This document shows, one piece after another, positions 1 through 8,949 of a stretch of 64,000 bases of DNA (position 1 is the first letter of the stretch; every line of letters starts with the position of its first letter). Origin of the DNA: Flavobacterium luteolum (GTDB lineage: Bacteria > Bacteroidota > Bacteroidia > Flavobacteriales > Flavobacteriaceae). The stretch covers positions 3,458,501 through 3,522,500 of the forward strand of contig NZ_CP114286.1 of NCBI RefSeq assembly GCF_027111275.1. The letters are read 5' to 3'. The notes beneath the pieces were generated by a model, which did not search any database, had not been told where the DNA came from, and saw only the letters and a program-made list of their open reading frames with translations. The position numbers and the translations under genes are program-made.

Positions 1-2222
1 CCTGGCTGGTTTTTAATAAAAGATTTTATGCCTTTGGAAAGATCTTTAGAAACTTGCTCCTTTTTGATCTCTTTAAGCTTTCCAATGAATTGCTCATCTA
101 TTATTTTATTATCAAAATCAGAATCGATGGTTTTAATGGTGAGCGTTCTTATTTGATCATTCTCATTATTATCCAAAATTATATCCTTTGCGATTTTTAA
201 GAAGCCATTGGAATTTTGTTCTTTTAAAGACAGCATGCTGTTTTTGCGTACATCAAAGCGCTCTTTAGAATTATTTGCAACATTCAGAAGCAGACTTTGC
301 GCAAGAGGGTCGCCTGCCAGTAAGAAAGCGGCCTCAGACCTGCTGTCATTGTTGCTTGAGTGTTCAAGGATTTTTCTCAATTCCGGGTAGATTGCGGCAT
401 GGTCGTCGTATCCCAGAAGATGAACTGCCAGATCTTCCGGCAGGAAGGCTTCGGCAGGATTTTTTATTCCATTCAAGAGGTTTCGCTGTATAAATTCGTC
501 CTTGTTTTTTGCAAGATAACCGCAGGCTAATTTGCGGATTTCTATATTATTATCACGTATTAGGCCTCTAAAAGTTTCGATTACTTCAGGTTTTAAAAGA
601 GGAAATATCGGTGAGCTAAAAGCTAGAATTTGAATTGTGCGAAATGCTTGTTTTCTTAGGTCTGGGTGAACTTTAGTATTGGCAACAAGCCCCAGAATAT
701 ATTTAATTTCGTCTTCGTCAACCGAAATTACTTGAGTTAGTTTTGACAAAGCCAGTACCCTCATTCCCGTTGTACTGCTGCTGTCTTTTAGAATATCTAA
801 AGTTTTTTTTGTAGTTTCTTGATCTGTTATCATATCCATTTGGCTTAATGAATGAATAATATCTTTAAAATCTGAAGCTTTTTTAAAATCTTTGATTGCT
901 TCGTTGCTACTATTAAAGTTTTTAGAAATTTCTAATTCTAAATTTTCAAAATGCTTTAATTTAAGAGATCCTGCGATTTCAGCTTGTCCGAGATTTGATA
1001 TCATAGGTCGATACGGAACAGAATCATAATCAAAAAATAATGGAATACCTGTAATCCTTCCCTGATAGTCGATAGAATCCTCAACTTTAGGTTTTTTGCC
1101 TGGATGCAAAGTCAAAGGAGATGCAGGCATTGGCCCACTTGGTGATGTGACGGGTCTTCCATTTCCCTTTAATTCATTCCATGGCCACATTGTATCTTTT
1201 AAAAGATCTCCAATTCTATTAGTGAATTGATTATATGCCGCGTTATCAGCTGGATCAAAAAGGCGATTATCTAATGAAAGATCCTGCCATTGCGCCCATA
1301 AACGATCAACATTGCAATGCAGCATAAAAAAAAGAGGATCCTGAGGGGCCCTAGAAGCATCACTTATGGCTCCATCAAAAGACATATGAGCATTGCCATG
1401 AGGATTGAATTCCATCTGTGCAAAGTCCAAGAAGCCATTTCTTCTGCCTAAAGTTGTCTCGTAACTTTCTACCCTTGCTTTTTCACTTTGAGCATTGAAA
1501 TCTGGTAATCTTGTTAATGAAGGCTGATTTGCGATGCGCCATTTGCTTAAAGGGTTAGTGGAATCAAACTGAAGCTGTCCTACGGCTGTGGTATTTGGGA
1601 TTCCCATAAAACTTGTGCTGAAAACTTTTGGTGCAGGCGCTTGGAAATCCCAATAAGGGAGTGCAACGGAAGGCTCGATTTCTTGAAGCTGACGCTCTAA
1701 ATCCAATAGATACATTCTGTGCCAGGGCAAAAATGATGGGCGTCCATGAATTTCGCGATCAGCAGCTTCATTATGCATGTCAAGGTACTTTTGATATTTG
1801 CCGGAGGAATTTAGTTTATAAAAAGCGTTAAGGAAGAGGTCACGCTCATTTGAGGTCAAGTCGTTTGCGTTCTTGCGCAGTCTAATTTTTGTTTTGACTG
1901 TTTGAATTGGAGTTCCATTTGAAGATATTTTAATCTCCGCATTGTTGTCTTTAAATGGTTTAATATTGAATTTGGCGCCGATTAAAAAATCGAAAGTCTG
2001 ATCTTCTGAAGTAACCGTGAAATTTAAAGCAGGTTTTTCTGCAGACTGGATGCCAGTATAAAATGATACTTTTTGCTCAGAAGTTTTGGAATTGGATAAT
2101 TCAATTACTGAATTTTGTTCGTTCTGAGAAATATCTAGAAACCTTATACTGCATTTTACAGGAGTATATCCAATGTAAAATTCTCCTGAATTTTGTTGGT
2201 TAAATGTAAATTCTATTGTCAT
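1..2222 (-). CDS. Tyrosinase-domain copper oxidase fused to C-terminal HEAT repeats (3' end outside window)
   Basis: Reading the minus strand from ATG at 2222 gives an open frame of at least 740 codons that runs off the left edge. Residues 1 to about 120 form a beta-rich domain I do not recognise. The binuclear copper domain follows. The CuA ligands are His150, His159 and His168, the last inside the motif FLPWHRMYLLDLER. The CuB ligands are His275 and His279 (HGNAH) and His302 (MLHCNVDRLW). From about residue 450 the chain becomes helical HEAT-like repeats to the edge. Tyrosinases oxidise phenols to quinones, usually for melanin-like pigments or protein cross-links. No signal peptide is present, and an in-frame stop lies a few codons upstream, so a cytoplasmic enzyme is likely. 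The residue after His275 is Gly rather than the Asn common in monophenolases, so diphenolase activity is possible. The family assignment is secure; the substrate is unknown. Confidence 0.9.
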   Translation of the reverse strand, partial: MTIEFTFNQQNSGEFYIGYTPVKCSIRFLDISQNEQNSVIELSNSKTSEQKVSFYTGIQSAEKPALNFTVTSEDQTFDFLIGAKFNIKPFKDNNAEIKISSNGTPIQTVKTKIRLRKNANDLTSNERDLFLNAFYKLNSSGKYQKYLDMHNEAADREIHGRPSFLPWHRMYLLDLERQLQEIEPSVALPYWDFQAPAPKVFSTSFMGIPNTTAVGQLQFDSTNPLSKWRIANQPSLTRLPDFNAQSEKARVESYETTLGRRNGFLDFAQMEFNPHGNAHMSFDGAISDASRAPQDPLFFMLHCNVDRLWAQWQDLSLDNRLFDPADNAAYNQFTNRIGDLLKDTMWPWNELKGNGRPVTSPSGPMPASPLTLHPGKKPKVEDSIDYQGRITGIPLFFDYDSVPYRPMISNLGQAEIAGSLKLKHFENLELEISKNFNSSNEAIKDFKKASDFKDIIHSLSQMDMITDQETTKKTLDILKDSSSTTGMRVLALSKLTQVISVDEDEIKYILGLVANTKVHPDLRKQAFRTIQILAFSSPIFPLLKPEVIETFRGLIRDNNIEIRKLACGYLAKNKDEFIQRNLLNGIKNPAEAFLPEDLAVHLLGYDDHAAIYPELRKILEHSSNNDSRSEAAFLLAGDPLAQSLLLNVANNSKERFDVRKNSMLSLKEQNSNGFLKIAKDIILDNNENDQIRTLTIKTIDSDFDNKIIDEQFIGKLKEIKKEQVSKDLSKGIKSFIKNQP

Positions 2223-2628
2223 AATTGGTAAGATTAGTTTTATGCTAATTTAAGAAAAACTTGATATATATATATTATCTTATGTACTGAAAATCAATCA
2301 AATAGGTATTTATACGTGAGTAATGACCTACTTATTCGTGTTGGATGCTTTTTGTTGGTAATATCTCTTAATGTAGAAGTTTATTAGTTTGTCAAGCAAT
2401 CATGGATTATTTCCAAAACTGAAGGCAACTTTTTGAAATTTTTCACTTGATTTATTTTTTGAGATTCCAATTAAGGATCAATTAAGAAACAGGTATATAT
2501 ACTTGTTAATTTGTAAAACCAAAAAATTATATTTGGCCACTAGTACATAGGTTGCGTACAAGCTAAAGTTGGATTTAAATAATAATTGTTTTTTGCTAAT
2601 TCGCAGATTATTAATTTTTTACAAATAA
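2223..2628. other. Divergent intergenic region
   Basis: About 400 bases of AT-rich DNA separate the divergent tyrosinase and 533-residue secreted-protein genes. It must hold both promoters. I see short TA runs and no convincing gene, RNA or strong palindrome. Confidence 0.5.
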
Positions 2629-4230
2629 ATGATGACAAGAAAATTACTTTATTTTTTAATTTTATTAAGCACCACACTTTCTGGCCAAAATTCCCAAAAA
2701 GCGCCGAACGAAATAACAAGGATTGATGTTTATAACGGTATTTACGAAAAAATAAAAGACAGGCTGGCTATGTATTGTGGGTCAGATGAAAATGACAAGG
2801 GAAAAATTTCAAGGGTCGCAACCAGTGATGGAGCTTTTGCCAAACAATCAAGAGTTATATTTAATACAGTCGTGACAGGCAATAAGGATGCCGTAAATAA
2901 TGGTTCTGCCTTTGCTTATTCGCAAGACAAAGACAAACATAAATTCAGTGCCAACATGACTTTCGCAGATAAGGACTGGAAGCGTGATTTAATTGAAGTG
3001 GGCACAAATATCACAAGCGCGGATGATAATTTCAAGTATTATTCAAAAGGCAAATGGTCAAGTGATATTGGTGTCAAAGTAGGGTACAATATGCGTTTGT
3101 CTACTTCCCAATATTATATCGACACAACTTGTGCAAATATTAGCGAAGTACGCGAAATAGCCATGCGCGAAAGATTGGCCAAAATAAAAGAGGCCTTGAA
3201 ATTGAATCGGTCATATTCTGAGCAAAAAAAAGAAATTCAAAAATTGAACGATGACCAGCTTGAGGGACTTAAGTATGACAAAGAAACTGTCAAAACGTAT
3301 AAAAAAGATATAGATGAACTTTACAAACAGTTGGCTGTTTTGAAAGACATAGAAAAAATTATCGATACAGCCAAAGCTCAAGAAGCTATTGTGTACCGTC
3401 AATTTGAAAAGGAATTTAAGGCTAACAAATCTGGGCAGTCGGTATTTGTGGCCACAGAAGAGCAATGGGCGAAAATTAAGAATGCCAGGGATTCAACCGT
3501 AACAGCTCATATTAAAGAGTATGTCGACAAAATGCTGACAGAATTTGACGTAAAGAATAATCCCTTTCACGGATATAGGATCTGGTGGTGGAATTTGAAT
3601 GCCAATGCAGCAAATAGTCCGCTTTCCATCAAAGGTGATACGCTCATGGTTGAAGATATACAGAAGCGCTATACAGGCCGCCTGAAATCCAATATTGAAT
3701 CTTCTATAAATCTCAGTCATGTAGGATTGCTGACAATTCAATACTTCAAATTTTATACTTCACTAAATCAGCATAGTTTTCTTGATTCGCCAAATCTATT
3801 GGATAACATCTTAAAAGTTGTTCCAAATCAAAATGATAATATTTTATATTACAATATAGTAGACGAGGAAAATAATATAATTGCCAGATATGATCATATT
3901 AGGGAATCTCAGTACAGTTGGGATATAGGTATTGTCTATTCCATTTTTGGTCTGTTTGACAAAACATTGGGCGCTATAGTGAAAGCGAATTGGAATGTTC
4001 CCGCCTTTCATAATATTGGCATCCCATATGACCAGAATTATACTCTTTTGGCAGGTCCAGCTTTTAGGGTGGCAAGCAAATCAGAATGGAGCAGTGCGAC
4101 ATTTACAATTACAACTGGAGTTGAAAGGCAATTGGCTGATGTTGGCGATTGGGGAAACAGGTTTGTGGTTAAGGCTTCAGTGGGAATCCCTTTTACAATA
4201 TTTGAAAAAAGCAAACCGGAGGCCAAATGA
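2629..4230 (+). CDS. Secreted or outer-membrane protein of unknown function with central coiled coil
   Basis: This 533-residue protein starts with a Sec signal peptide (hydrophobic segment at about residues 5-18, ending near SGQ). Residues about 180-270 are rich in Lys, Glu and Leu and look like a coiled coil. The C-terminal half has alternating aromatic and polar strands, for example around IWWWNLNANAANS and near the end at RFVVKASVGIPFTIF. That is compatible with an outer-membrane beta structure, but the chain does not end in a classical terminal Phe strand. I do not recognise the family. It is divergent from the tyrosinase-HEAT gene across 406 bp, so the two may share regulation, but nothing links them functionally. 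Confidence 0.75.
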   Translation: MMTRKLLYFLILLSTTLSGQNSQKAPNEITRIDVYNGIYEKIKDRLAMYCGSDENDKGKISRVATSDGAFAKQSRVIFNTVVTGNKDAVNNGSAFAYSQDKDKHKFSANMTFADKDWKRDLIEVGTNITSADDNFKYYSKGKWSSDIGVKVGYNMRLSTSQYYIDTTCANISEVREIAMRERLAKIKEALKLNRSYSEQKKEIQKLNDDQLEGLKYDKETVKTYKKDIDELYKQLAVLKDIEKIIDTAKAQEAIVYRQFEKEFKANKSGQSVFVATEEQWAKIKNARDSTVTAHIKEYVDKMLTEFDVKNNPFHGYRIWWWNLNANAANSPLSIKGDTLMVEDIQKRYTGRLKSNIESSINLSHVGLLTIQYFKFYTSLNQHSFLDSPNLLDNILKVVPNQNDNILYYNIVDEENNIIARYDHIRESQYSWDIGIVYSIFGLFDKTLGAIVKANWNVPAFHNIGIPYDQNYTLLAGPAFRVASKSEWSSATFTITTGVERQLADVGDWGNRFVVKASVGIPFTIFEKSKPEAK

Positions 4231-4357
4231 TCCTCCTTGGATTTGAAATACTCAACTTTAATGTCAACTAGCGTGCTGATAAATTGAAGAACTAGGTTTG
4301 AATCGTAAATTCTGTGCCAGAAAGAAATTAGCAGTGACTCTAAAAAAATAGAAGGAT

Positions 4358-5032
4358 ATGAGAGAATATTATTTACATAAAGGAATCCAGCAAGAAGGTC
4401 CGTATACGATCGATGAATTAAAGAATAAAAACATCACAAGACAAACTTCCATTTGGTATGAGGGTCTTCCAGAATGGACGGCTGGCAGCAATATTGAGGA
4501 GTTAAGCGAACTTTTCAAAGTTTCGCCTCCGGACTTTACACCAGCAGCAAACATAGGATCAAACACGAACAACTTAGCAGCTGAAGGACAGAAAAGAAAC
4601 GGGAAAACTACTTTAAAGGTTGTTGGGATTCTAGGTTTGCTGGTTATTGTACTAATTGCGGTTGCCAACACAAATAATAATTCCGATCAGGGTAATGAAA
4701 GTTATATTGAAAAGGTAATTACTATTGAAGAGGCAGAACAGTCACAACCGCAAAATTTTTTAGCGGCTTCAGGAAATTATAATGAAAACTTTTGGGGAAC
4801 AAAGCTAAAAGTCCATGGTCTGATAAAAAATAATGCAACAGTTGCAACTTATAAAGATGCGGTTGTAAAGATTACGTATTACAGCAAGACCAAAACTGCT
4901 CTTGGAAGCAAAGAATATACAATTTATGAAGTTTTTGATCCACATTCAGAGAAAGCTTTCGAGCTGAAAATTGATAATTATAAGGATGTAGAATCAATTG
5001 GCTGGGAAGTCATAACTGCTACTGCTATGTAA
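4358..5032 (+). CDS. GYF_2-domain (DUF4339) single-pass membrane protein
   Basis: A 224-residue protein. Residues 3 to about 50 match the GYF_2/DUF4339 pattern: YYLHKGIQQEGPYTIDEL, then IWYEGLPEW. A single hydrophobic helix follows at about 86-104. The C-terminal domain at about 130-224 is a beta-sandwich that looks like the FxLYD/DUF3426 type (LKVHGLIKNNATVATYKDAVVKI in pieces). There is no cleavable signal, so the GYF_2 part is predicted cytoplasmic and the C-terminal part periplasmic. GYF-like domains usually bind proline-rich peptides; the partner here is unknown. It is followed in the same direction by several small unknown genes. Confidence 0.8.
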   Translation: MREYYLHKGIQQEGPYTIDELKNKNITRQTSIWYEGLPEWTAGSNIEELSELFKVSPPDFTPAANIGSNTNNLAAEGQKRNGKTTLKVVGILGLLVIVLIAVANTNNNSDQGNESYIEKVITIEEAEQSQPQNFLAASGNYNENFWGTKLKVHGLIKNNATVATYKDAVVKITYYSKTKTALGSKEYTIYEVFDPHSEKAFELKIDNYKDVESIGWEVITATAM

Positions 5033-5207
5033 TCTGCAAGAATAGTTACTCCTGCGACTGCTGTAATTGAATATTATCTATTGATTTAAAGGCATTTTCG
5101 AGTAGAGATATCTTATTTTTGAGGCAGTAAAAGTGCCAAAATCTTTTAACCTGCTCTACTGTAAAACGCTTAAGGAAAATAAAAAAAACAATCAAAATTA
5201 GAAACTA

Positions 5208-5498
5208 ATGGCAAAGTGCAACTTTAAGGTCGATTACACCGATCCGATAGAAAAGCTGATTGACAAAGCAAAAAGCGGCATCACCTCAATGGGAGGAACC
5301 TTTGAGGGTGATACCGTGAACGGAAAATACTCAATTCCTACTAAGGCCGGAAAAGTAACAGGTCTTTATCTGGTTCAAGAAAATTCAATTATATTTGAAA
5401 TAACTGACAAACCAGGCATAGTATCATGCAAGAGAATTGAAAACGAACTAAGAAAGTATTTAAGTTCGACGGCTGCCGATATTTTAAGCTTCGACTAG
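5208..5498 (+). CDS. Small conserved-looking protein of unknown function (96 aa)
   Basis: A 96-residue soluble protein with no signal peptide or membrane segment. It is predicted alpha/beta: an N-terminal strand, a helix at about 15-27, several strands (GGTFEGDTVNGKYSIPTKAG), and a C-terminal helix at about 75-92. I do not recognise it. The size and balanced composition suggest a real gene. It sits 175 bp after the GYF_2 gene and 80 bp before the next unknown gene on the same strand. Confidence 0.65.
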   Translation: MAKCNFKVDYTDPIEKLIDKAKSGITSMGGTFEGDTVNGKYSIPTKAGKVTGLYLVQENSIIFEITDKPGIVSCKRIENELRKYLSSTAADILSFD

Positions 5499-5578
5499 CC
5501 TAATTTAAATAAAATTGTTCATATTCGGATTGCTGCAGCCGGTAAAAGCCGTTTTGTAACATTTAAATCTAGACCATC

Positions 5579-5995
5579 ATGTTAAATAAAACCCTGACTG
5601 AAATCAATTCCACTGTCGATTTTATCACTTTCCTCCATACCAATTTCATGACAAAAATCGATCATGACAATTTTCCTGAAAAATACAAACAAAGCAGGCT
5701 GCCGGAAGAAATTTCAAAATCTATGGAAGATAAGGCTAAGCTAAAAAATATCAGGGATAGGGAATTGATTCGTGATAATATTTACCTGCAATACAAATTT
5801 GATATTTTTGAGTATCCATTTGTGGTGTTTTATGAAGTCAACAGAACGAAGAAATTAAAACCTTTCAAAAAACAAATCGACGCTCATAACTTTGCAAACC
5901 TAAATCTTCATCAGGGAATTTACTCAATGCTTATCTCAATCATGAACCGTGATATTGAATGCCAATTATATAAACCATCCACATACGCCGAATGA
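5579..5995 (+). CDS. Hypothetical protein (138 aa)
   Basis: A 138-residue charged protein without signal peptide or membrane segment. The middle (about 75-95) is rich in aromatics (YLQYKFDIFEYPFVVFYEVNR in part) and probably forms a beta hairpin. The C-terminus is helical. No family recognised. Its stop codon overlaps the ATG of a 32-codon open frame (ATGA at 5992-5995), suggesting translational coupling into the short reading frames that follow. Confidence 0.6.
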   Translation: MLNKTLTEINSTVDFITFLHTNFMTKIDHDNFPEKYKQSRLPEEISKSMEDKAKLKNIRDRELIRDNIYLQYKFDIFEYPFVVFYEVNRTKKLKPFKKQIDAHNFANLNLHQGIYSMLISIMNRDIECQLYKPSTYAE

Positions 5996-6090
5996 TTATG
6001 TCCGGAATTGCGGCAGCAACCGCAGCGGCATCCATTTTTCAAAATGATACAGCGAAGTGTGCGGTTGTCGCCCTGCAAAATAACCAATAG
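5992..6090 (+). CDS. Possible 32-residue small ORF, coupled to its neighbours
   Basis: An open frame starts in an ATGA overlap with the stop of the 138-residue gene. It encodes an Ala-rich 32-residue peptide (start MIMSGIAAATAAASIF) and ends at TAG 6088-6090. It is followed at once by another ATG at 6091, giving a 16-residue frame whose TGA (6139-6141) overlaps the ATG of the next gene at 6138. The chain of overlaps is suggestive, but frames this short arise by chance, and the stretch could be the decayed end of a longer gene. Confidence 0.25.
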   Translation: MIMSGIAAATAAASIFQNDTAKCAVVALQNNQ

Positions 6091-6137
6091 ATGACTGACC
6101 GCTTTTCATTGGACTTTTTTAAACCACAAAGCAAACT

Positions 6138-6782
6138 ATGAATCCCATCACAAGAAAAACTGAAAATATTGAAGGTATTGAATATTCATTCCATCTATCG
6201 ACCGAAGCAGATCAAAAACATGTGAAAGGCTATATCAAGCTTTTAACTCATGAAGACAGTTTTAGGAAATTAGATAATCCGTCTTTGGTTTTAAAACGCA
6301 TGTTGTATTACAATATCTACTCCGAACTGAATAAATATCTGGTAGTCAAAACGGCCACAATCGAAAATGATACTGAATACCAGGCCGTTTTCGAAATTGT
6401 TGACCTTGATTTGAAAAATACCGCACTTACTGAAAACATTCAATCAGAAGACAATCAGGAAATCATAATATCCATAACGGTACTGAATTCATTTTCGGAT
6501 TGTGATGAATATGTCCAAACCCCATTTGGCCTAAACTCAAGAACAATTTTAGACCAGTCCACCCAAGACATAATGAACCTGTTTAGAAGTACAGTTCTTC
6601 AAATTAAAGTCAGTGATCCTGGATATTCACAAGCGTCGTATACAAGCATCATTGAAAATGCGGCCGATGCATTCAACGAAAAAAGATTTGGAAATGCATT
6701 TCTGCCGATAGAAACAGAAAGATTGAATTGCAATCCAAGAGAAGTGCAGATAAAATATACCATAATGCCCTCGGGATTCTAG
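6138..6782 (+). CDS. Hypothetical protein (214 aa)
   Basis: A 214-residue soluble protein with no signal peptide. It has an N-terminal beta/alpha region (residues 10-110) with strands such as YLVVKTATIEN and AVFEIVDLDL, and a second half containing a long Ser/Thr/Gln-rich helix. I cannot assign a family. It lies between the short overlapping frames and the CoiA-like nuclease, all in one direction, which suggests a co-transcribed accessory cluster. Confidence 0.6.
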   Translation: MNPITRKTENIEGIEYSFHLSTEADQKHVKGYIKLLTHEDSFRKLDNPSLVLKRMLYYNIYSELNKYLVVKTATIENDTEYQAVFEIVDLDLKNTALTENIQSEDNQEIIISITVLNSFSDCDEYVQTPFGLNSRTILDQSTQDIMNLFRSTVLQIKVSDPGYSQASYTSIIENAADAFNEKRFGNAFLPIETERLNCNPREVQIKYTIMPSGF

Positions 6783-6866
6783 AAAAAAATAAGCTTTCTT
6801 GTTCCGTTAAGGCTTTAGTTTTTAAAGCTAGTATGCGGAAACCTATTTACCAAAAAACACTAAACT

Positions 6867-7568
6867 ATGTCAGACTTTGCAGTAACGATTGATGGGGAGA
6901 TTTTAGATGCAAATCTTTACGATGATGATTCCTGGAATGATTTAAAAAAGAATTATGAGATAGGAAAAATAAAAATGATCTGCTGTGATGCCAATGCGAT
7001 TCCAAAGACAAGCATGAAATTCACGAGGTTCTTTGCACACCAAAACGGAGAGTGCGCTACAGCTCCCGAAACAGTATGGCACAAAACGGCAAAGAGGTTC
7101 ATAATCAACCAATTGTCTAAAAAGGGAATCACGGCGGTACAGGAAAAGATAGGACCCGATTGGATTGCGGATATCTACTTTGAAATCAATGATAAAAAAT
7201 ATGCAATTGAAATCCAGAGATCTCCCCAAACTTTACCTATCTATCTGGAGAGACAGGCAAAATATAATAACTCCAAGGTTGAGGCAATATGGCTGCTGAA
7301 ACATCCGCGATATAAAACACTGACCAAGGCAATTTATTACCATATCTTAAAAAAGGACTATAATAATAAATTTCCATCCAGCGGCGGTATAATGCCGTCA
7401 ATAACAGAGCTGCCGGTTTTTTATATCGATGAATCAGACTTTCAAATAAAAGGAGTAGGCAAATTTGATCATTCAATTCCCGATTTCATCTCGGCAGTAG
7501 TGGAGAACACGGTATTTTTCGATAGATGGTGGAAATTAAGAAGCAGTGATTCTTTAAATGAACTTTAA
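6867..7568 (+). CDS. CoiA-like nuclease family protein
   Basis: A 233-residue protein resembling the competence-protein CoiA-like family. The region at residues 50-145 carries the family signature: FFAHQ at 55-59, an ETVWHK helix, then the PD-(D/E)XK-type core with Asp102 (WIADIYFE) and Glu115-x-Gln117 (AIEIQRS), and a following IWLLKHPRY strand at about 141-149. CoiA in naturally competent bacteria acts on incoming DNA during transformation. Bacteroidota homologues often sit in variable regions and their role is open. It is the last gene of a plus-strand run of unknown genes and converges on the HxlR regulator. Confidence 0.75.
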   Translation: MSDFAVTIDGEILDANLYDDDSWNDLKKNYEIGKIKMICCDANAIPKTSMKFTRFFAHQNGECATAPETVWHKTAKRFIINQLSKKGITAVQEKIGPDWIADIYFEINDKKYAIEIQRSPQTLPIYLERQAKYNNSKVEAIWLLKHPRYKTLTKAIYYHILKKDYNNKFPSSGGIMPSITELPVFYIDESDFQIKGVGKFDHSIPDFISAVVENTVFFDRWWKLRSSDSLNEL

Positions 7569-7673
7569 TTGGCCCGCTGTGTTTTGAAGCAAATGGAGCT
7601 TTCGTTTTGAATAGCAATATCTTTAATAAAAAATAAAGCCGATTTTTTTTAAGCCAAAAGCAATTGCGGTAAT

Positions 7674-8033
7674 TCAATCTTTTTCAGTAATTTTCCTTTT
7701 GTGCTGCTGTCCCCATTTTGCCAAAGTTGAAACCACATCTTTGAGTGTGGAAGCATAATCAGTAGGCAAATATTCTACTATGACAGGCGTTTCATTGGCA
7801 TGAACCACTCTTTTAACCAAACCGTTCAATTCCAGTTGTTTTAATTCGCTTGAAAGCACCCTTGCTGAAATTCCTGTGATGGTTCGCTGAAGCTCATTGA
7901 ACCTATTGTTTCCGCTCACTAGAGCAATAATGATCCGCAACTTCCACTTGCCGCCTAAAACGTACAGCGCATCTTCTACCGCACTCAAATTTTTTGAGCA
8001 CTCGACTTCAGTGTAAATTACTTTTTGCTTCAT
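7674..8033 (-). CDS. HxlR-family winged-helix transcriptional regulator
   Basis: I use ATG at 8033, giving 119 residues; an upstream TTG at 8045 would add four. The sequence has the HxlR hallmarks: an N-terminal Cys12, ALYVLGGKWKLRII at the first helix, then RFNELQRTITGISARVLSSEL with the recognition helix, and a wing ending in VEYLPTDYA. Members often sense quinones, aldehydes or disulfide stress and repress an adjacent detoxifying enzyme. The gene is divergent from a flavodoxin-fold azoreductase about 100 bp away, its likely target. A cysteine near the N-terminus in such regulators can be the redox sensor. Confidence 0.9.
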   Translation of the reverse strand: MKQKVIYTEVECSKNLSAVEDALYVLGGKWKLRIIIALVSGNNRFNELQRTITGISARVLSSELKQLELNGLVKRVVHANETPVIVEYLPTDYASTLKDVVSTLAKWGQQHKRKITEKD

Positions 8034-8056
8034 TTTATTCTTCAATAACCTTTTTA

Positions 8057-8097
8057 TTACTAGTAACCTATTGTATACTACTAATTTTTTAATAGTA
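8057..8097. promoter_or_regulatory. Candidate HxlR operator region between regulator and azoreductase
   Basis: The divergent spacer contains a perfect 10-bp palindrome TTACTAGTAA (8057-8066) and then an imperfect dyad with half-sites TACTA (8079-8083) and TAGTA (8093-8097). Repeated TACTA/TAGTA half-sites in a regulator/target spacer are what HxlR-type autoregulation would predict. Binding is inferred. Confidence 0.5.
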
Positions 8098-8133
8098 AAT
8101 ATATATAATTTAGCGATATCAAAATTTAAAAAA

Positions 8134-8733
8134 ATGAAAAAAGTATTGCATATTATTTCCAGCCCTAAAAAAGAGCTTTCTGCAAGCAGAAAATTAGGAA
8201 AAAAGGTGATTGATAAACTACAAGAAAAATTTCAAGAAGTACAGATTAAAGAGCATGATCTTAATACTCTTCCGCATTTGAATGAAACTCAAATCAATGC
8301 ATTCTTTACACCTGATGAAAATCGGTCGGAAGTACAAAAATCAGAAACCGCTTTTTCAGATGCTGCTATTGCAAACCTGCTGGAAGCCGACATTTTAGTT
8401 GTAGAAGCCCCAATGTATAATTGGAATATCCCTTCAACATTGAAAGCCTATTTTGACCAAATAGCAAGACCCGGAATTACTTTTCGCTATATAGGAAAAG
8501 GAATGCTGCCGCAAGGATTGCTTAAAAATAAAAAGGCATACATTGTTACTTCGTCTGGTGGGATTTACACTGATGGAGATTTGAAACCTTACGATTTTAC
8601 GACGAATTATGTTCGATTTTTTCTAGAACTTATGGGTATTGAAGTAGTAAACATTTTCAGAGCAGATGGTCAGGCAATTAGAGGTCAACAGGAGGCAACA
8701 CGGATAGGATTGGAAAGCATCACTGTTGAATGA
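8134..8733 (+). CDS. azoR: FMN-dependent NADH:quinone/azo oxidoreductase (AzoR-like)
   Basis: The ATG at 8134 gives 199 residues, the usual AzoR length; a longer frame from TTG 8071 would run through the operator. The protein has a flavodoxin-like fold: an N-terminal strand with the FMN-phosphate loop (HIISSPKKELSASRKL), the conserved PMYNWNIPSTLKAYFDQI core near the middle, and a TSSGGIY loop that contacts the flavin. These enzymes reduce quinones and azo dyes by two electrons using NAD(P)H. The divergent HxlR regulator suggests induction by electrophiles or quinones. A functional tie to the quinone-forming tyrosinase 6 kb away is speculative. Confidence 0.88.
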   Translation: MKKVLHIISSPKKELSASRKLGKKVIDKLQEKFQEVQIKEHDLNTLPHLNETQINAFFTPDENRSEVQKSETAFSDAAIANLLEADILVVEAPMYNWNIPSTLKAYFDQIARPGITFRYIGKGMLPQGLLKNKKAYIVTSSGGIYTDGDLKPYDFTTNYVRFFLELMGIEVVNIFRADGQAIRGQQEATRIGLESITVE

Positions 8734-8949
8734 TCAGTATAATCTATGCATTAATTGGTACTGCCTGCAAAAGTCCATTTGCAATCTTCGGTTCAATGCG
8801 CTAAAAGCACTCTTCATTGTCTCCATTTTTTATTGCCAAATTATATCTTTTCTAAAATCGATTTATTGCTGAACATGGCAGTTTGTGCGTATGGTTAATT
8901 TCCCTATATTTTGATTTGGTGAATTATTTGAAAGTAAGTGAAAGGAAAT

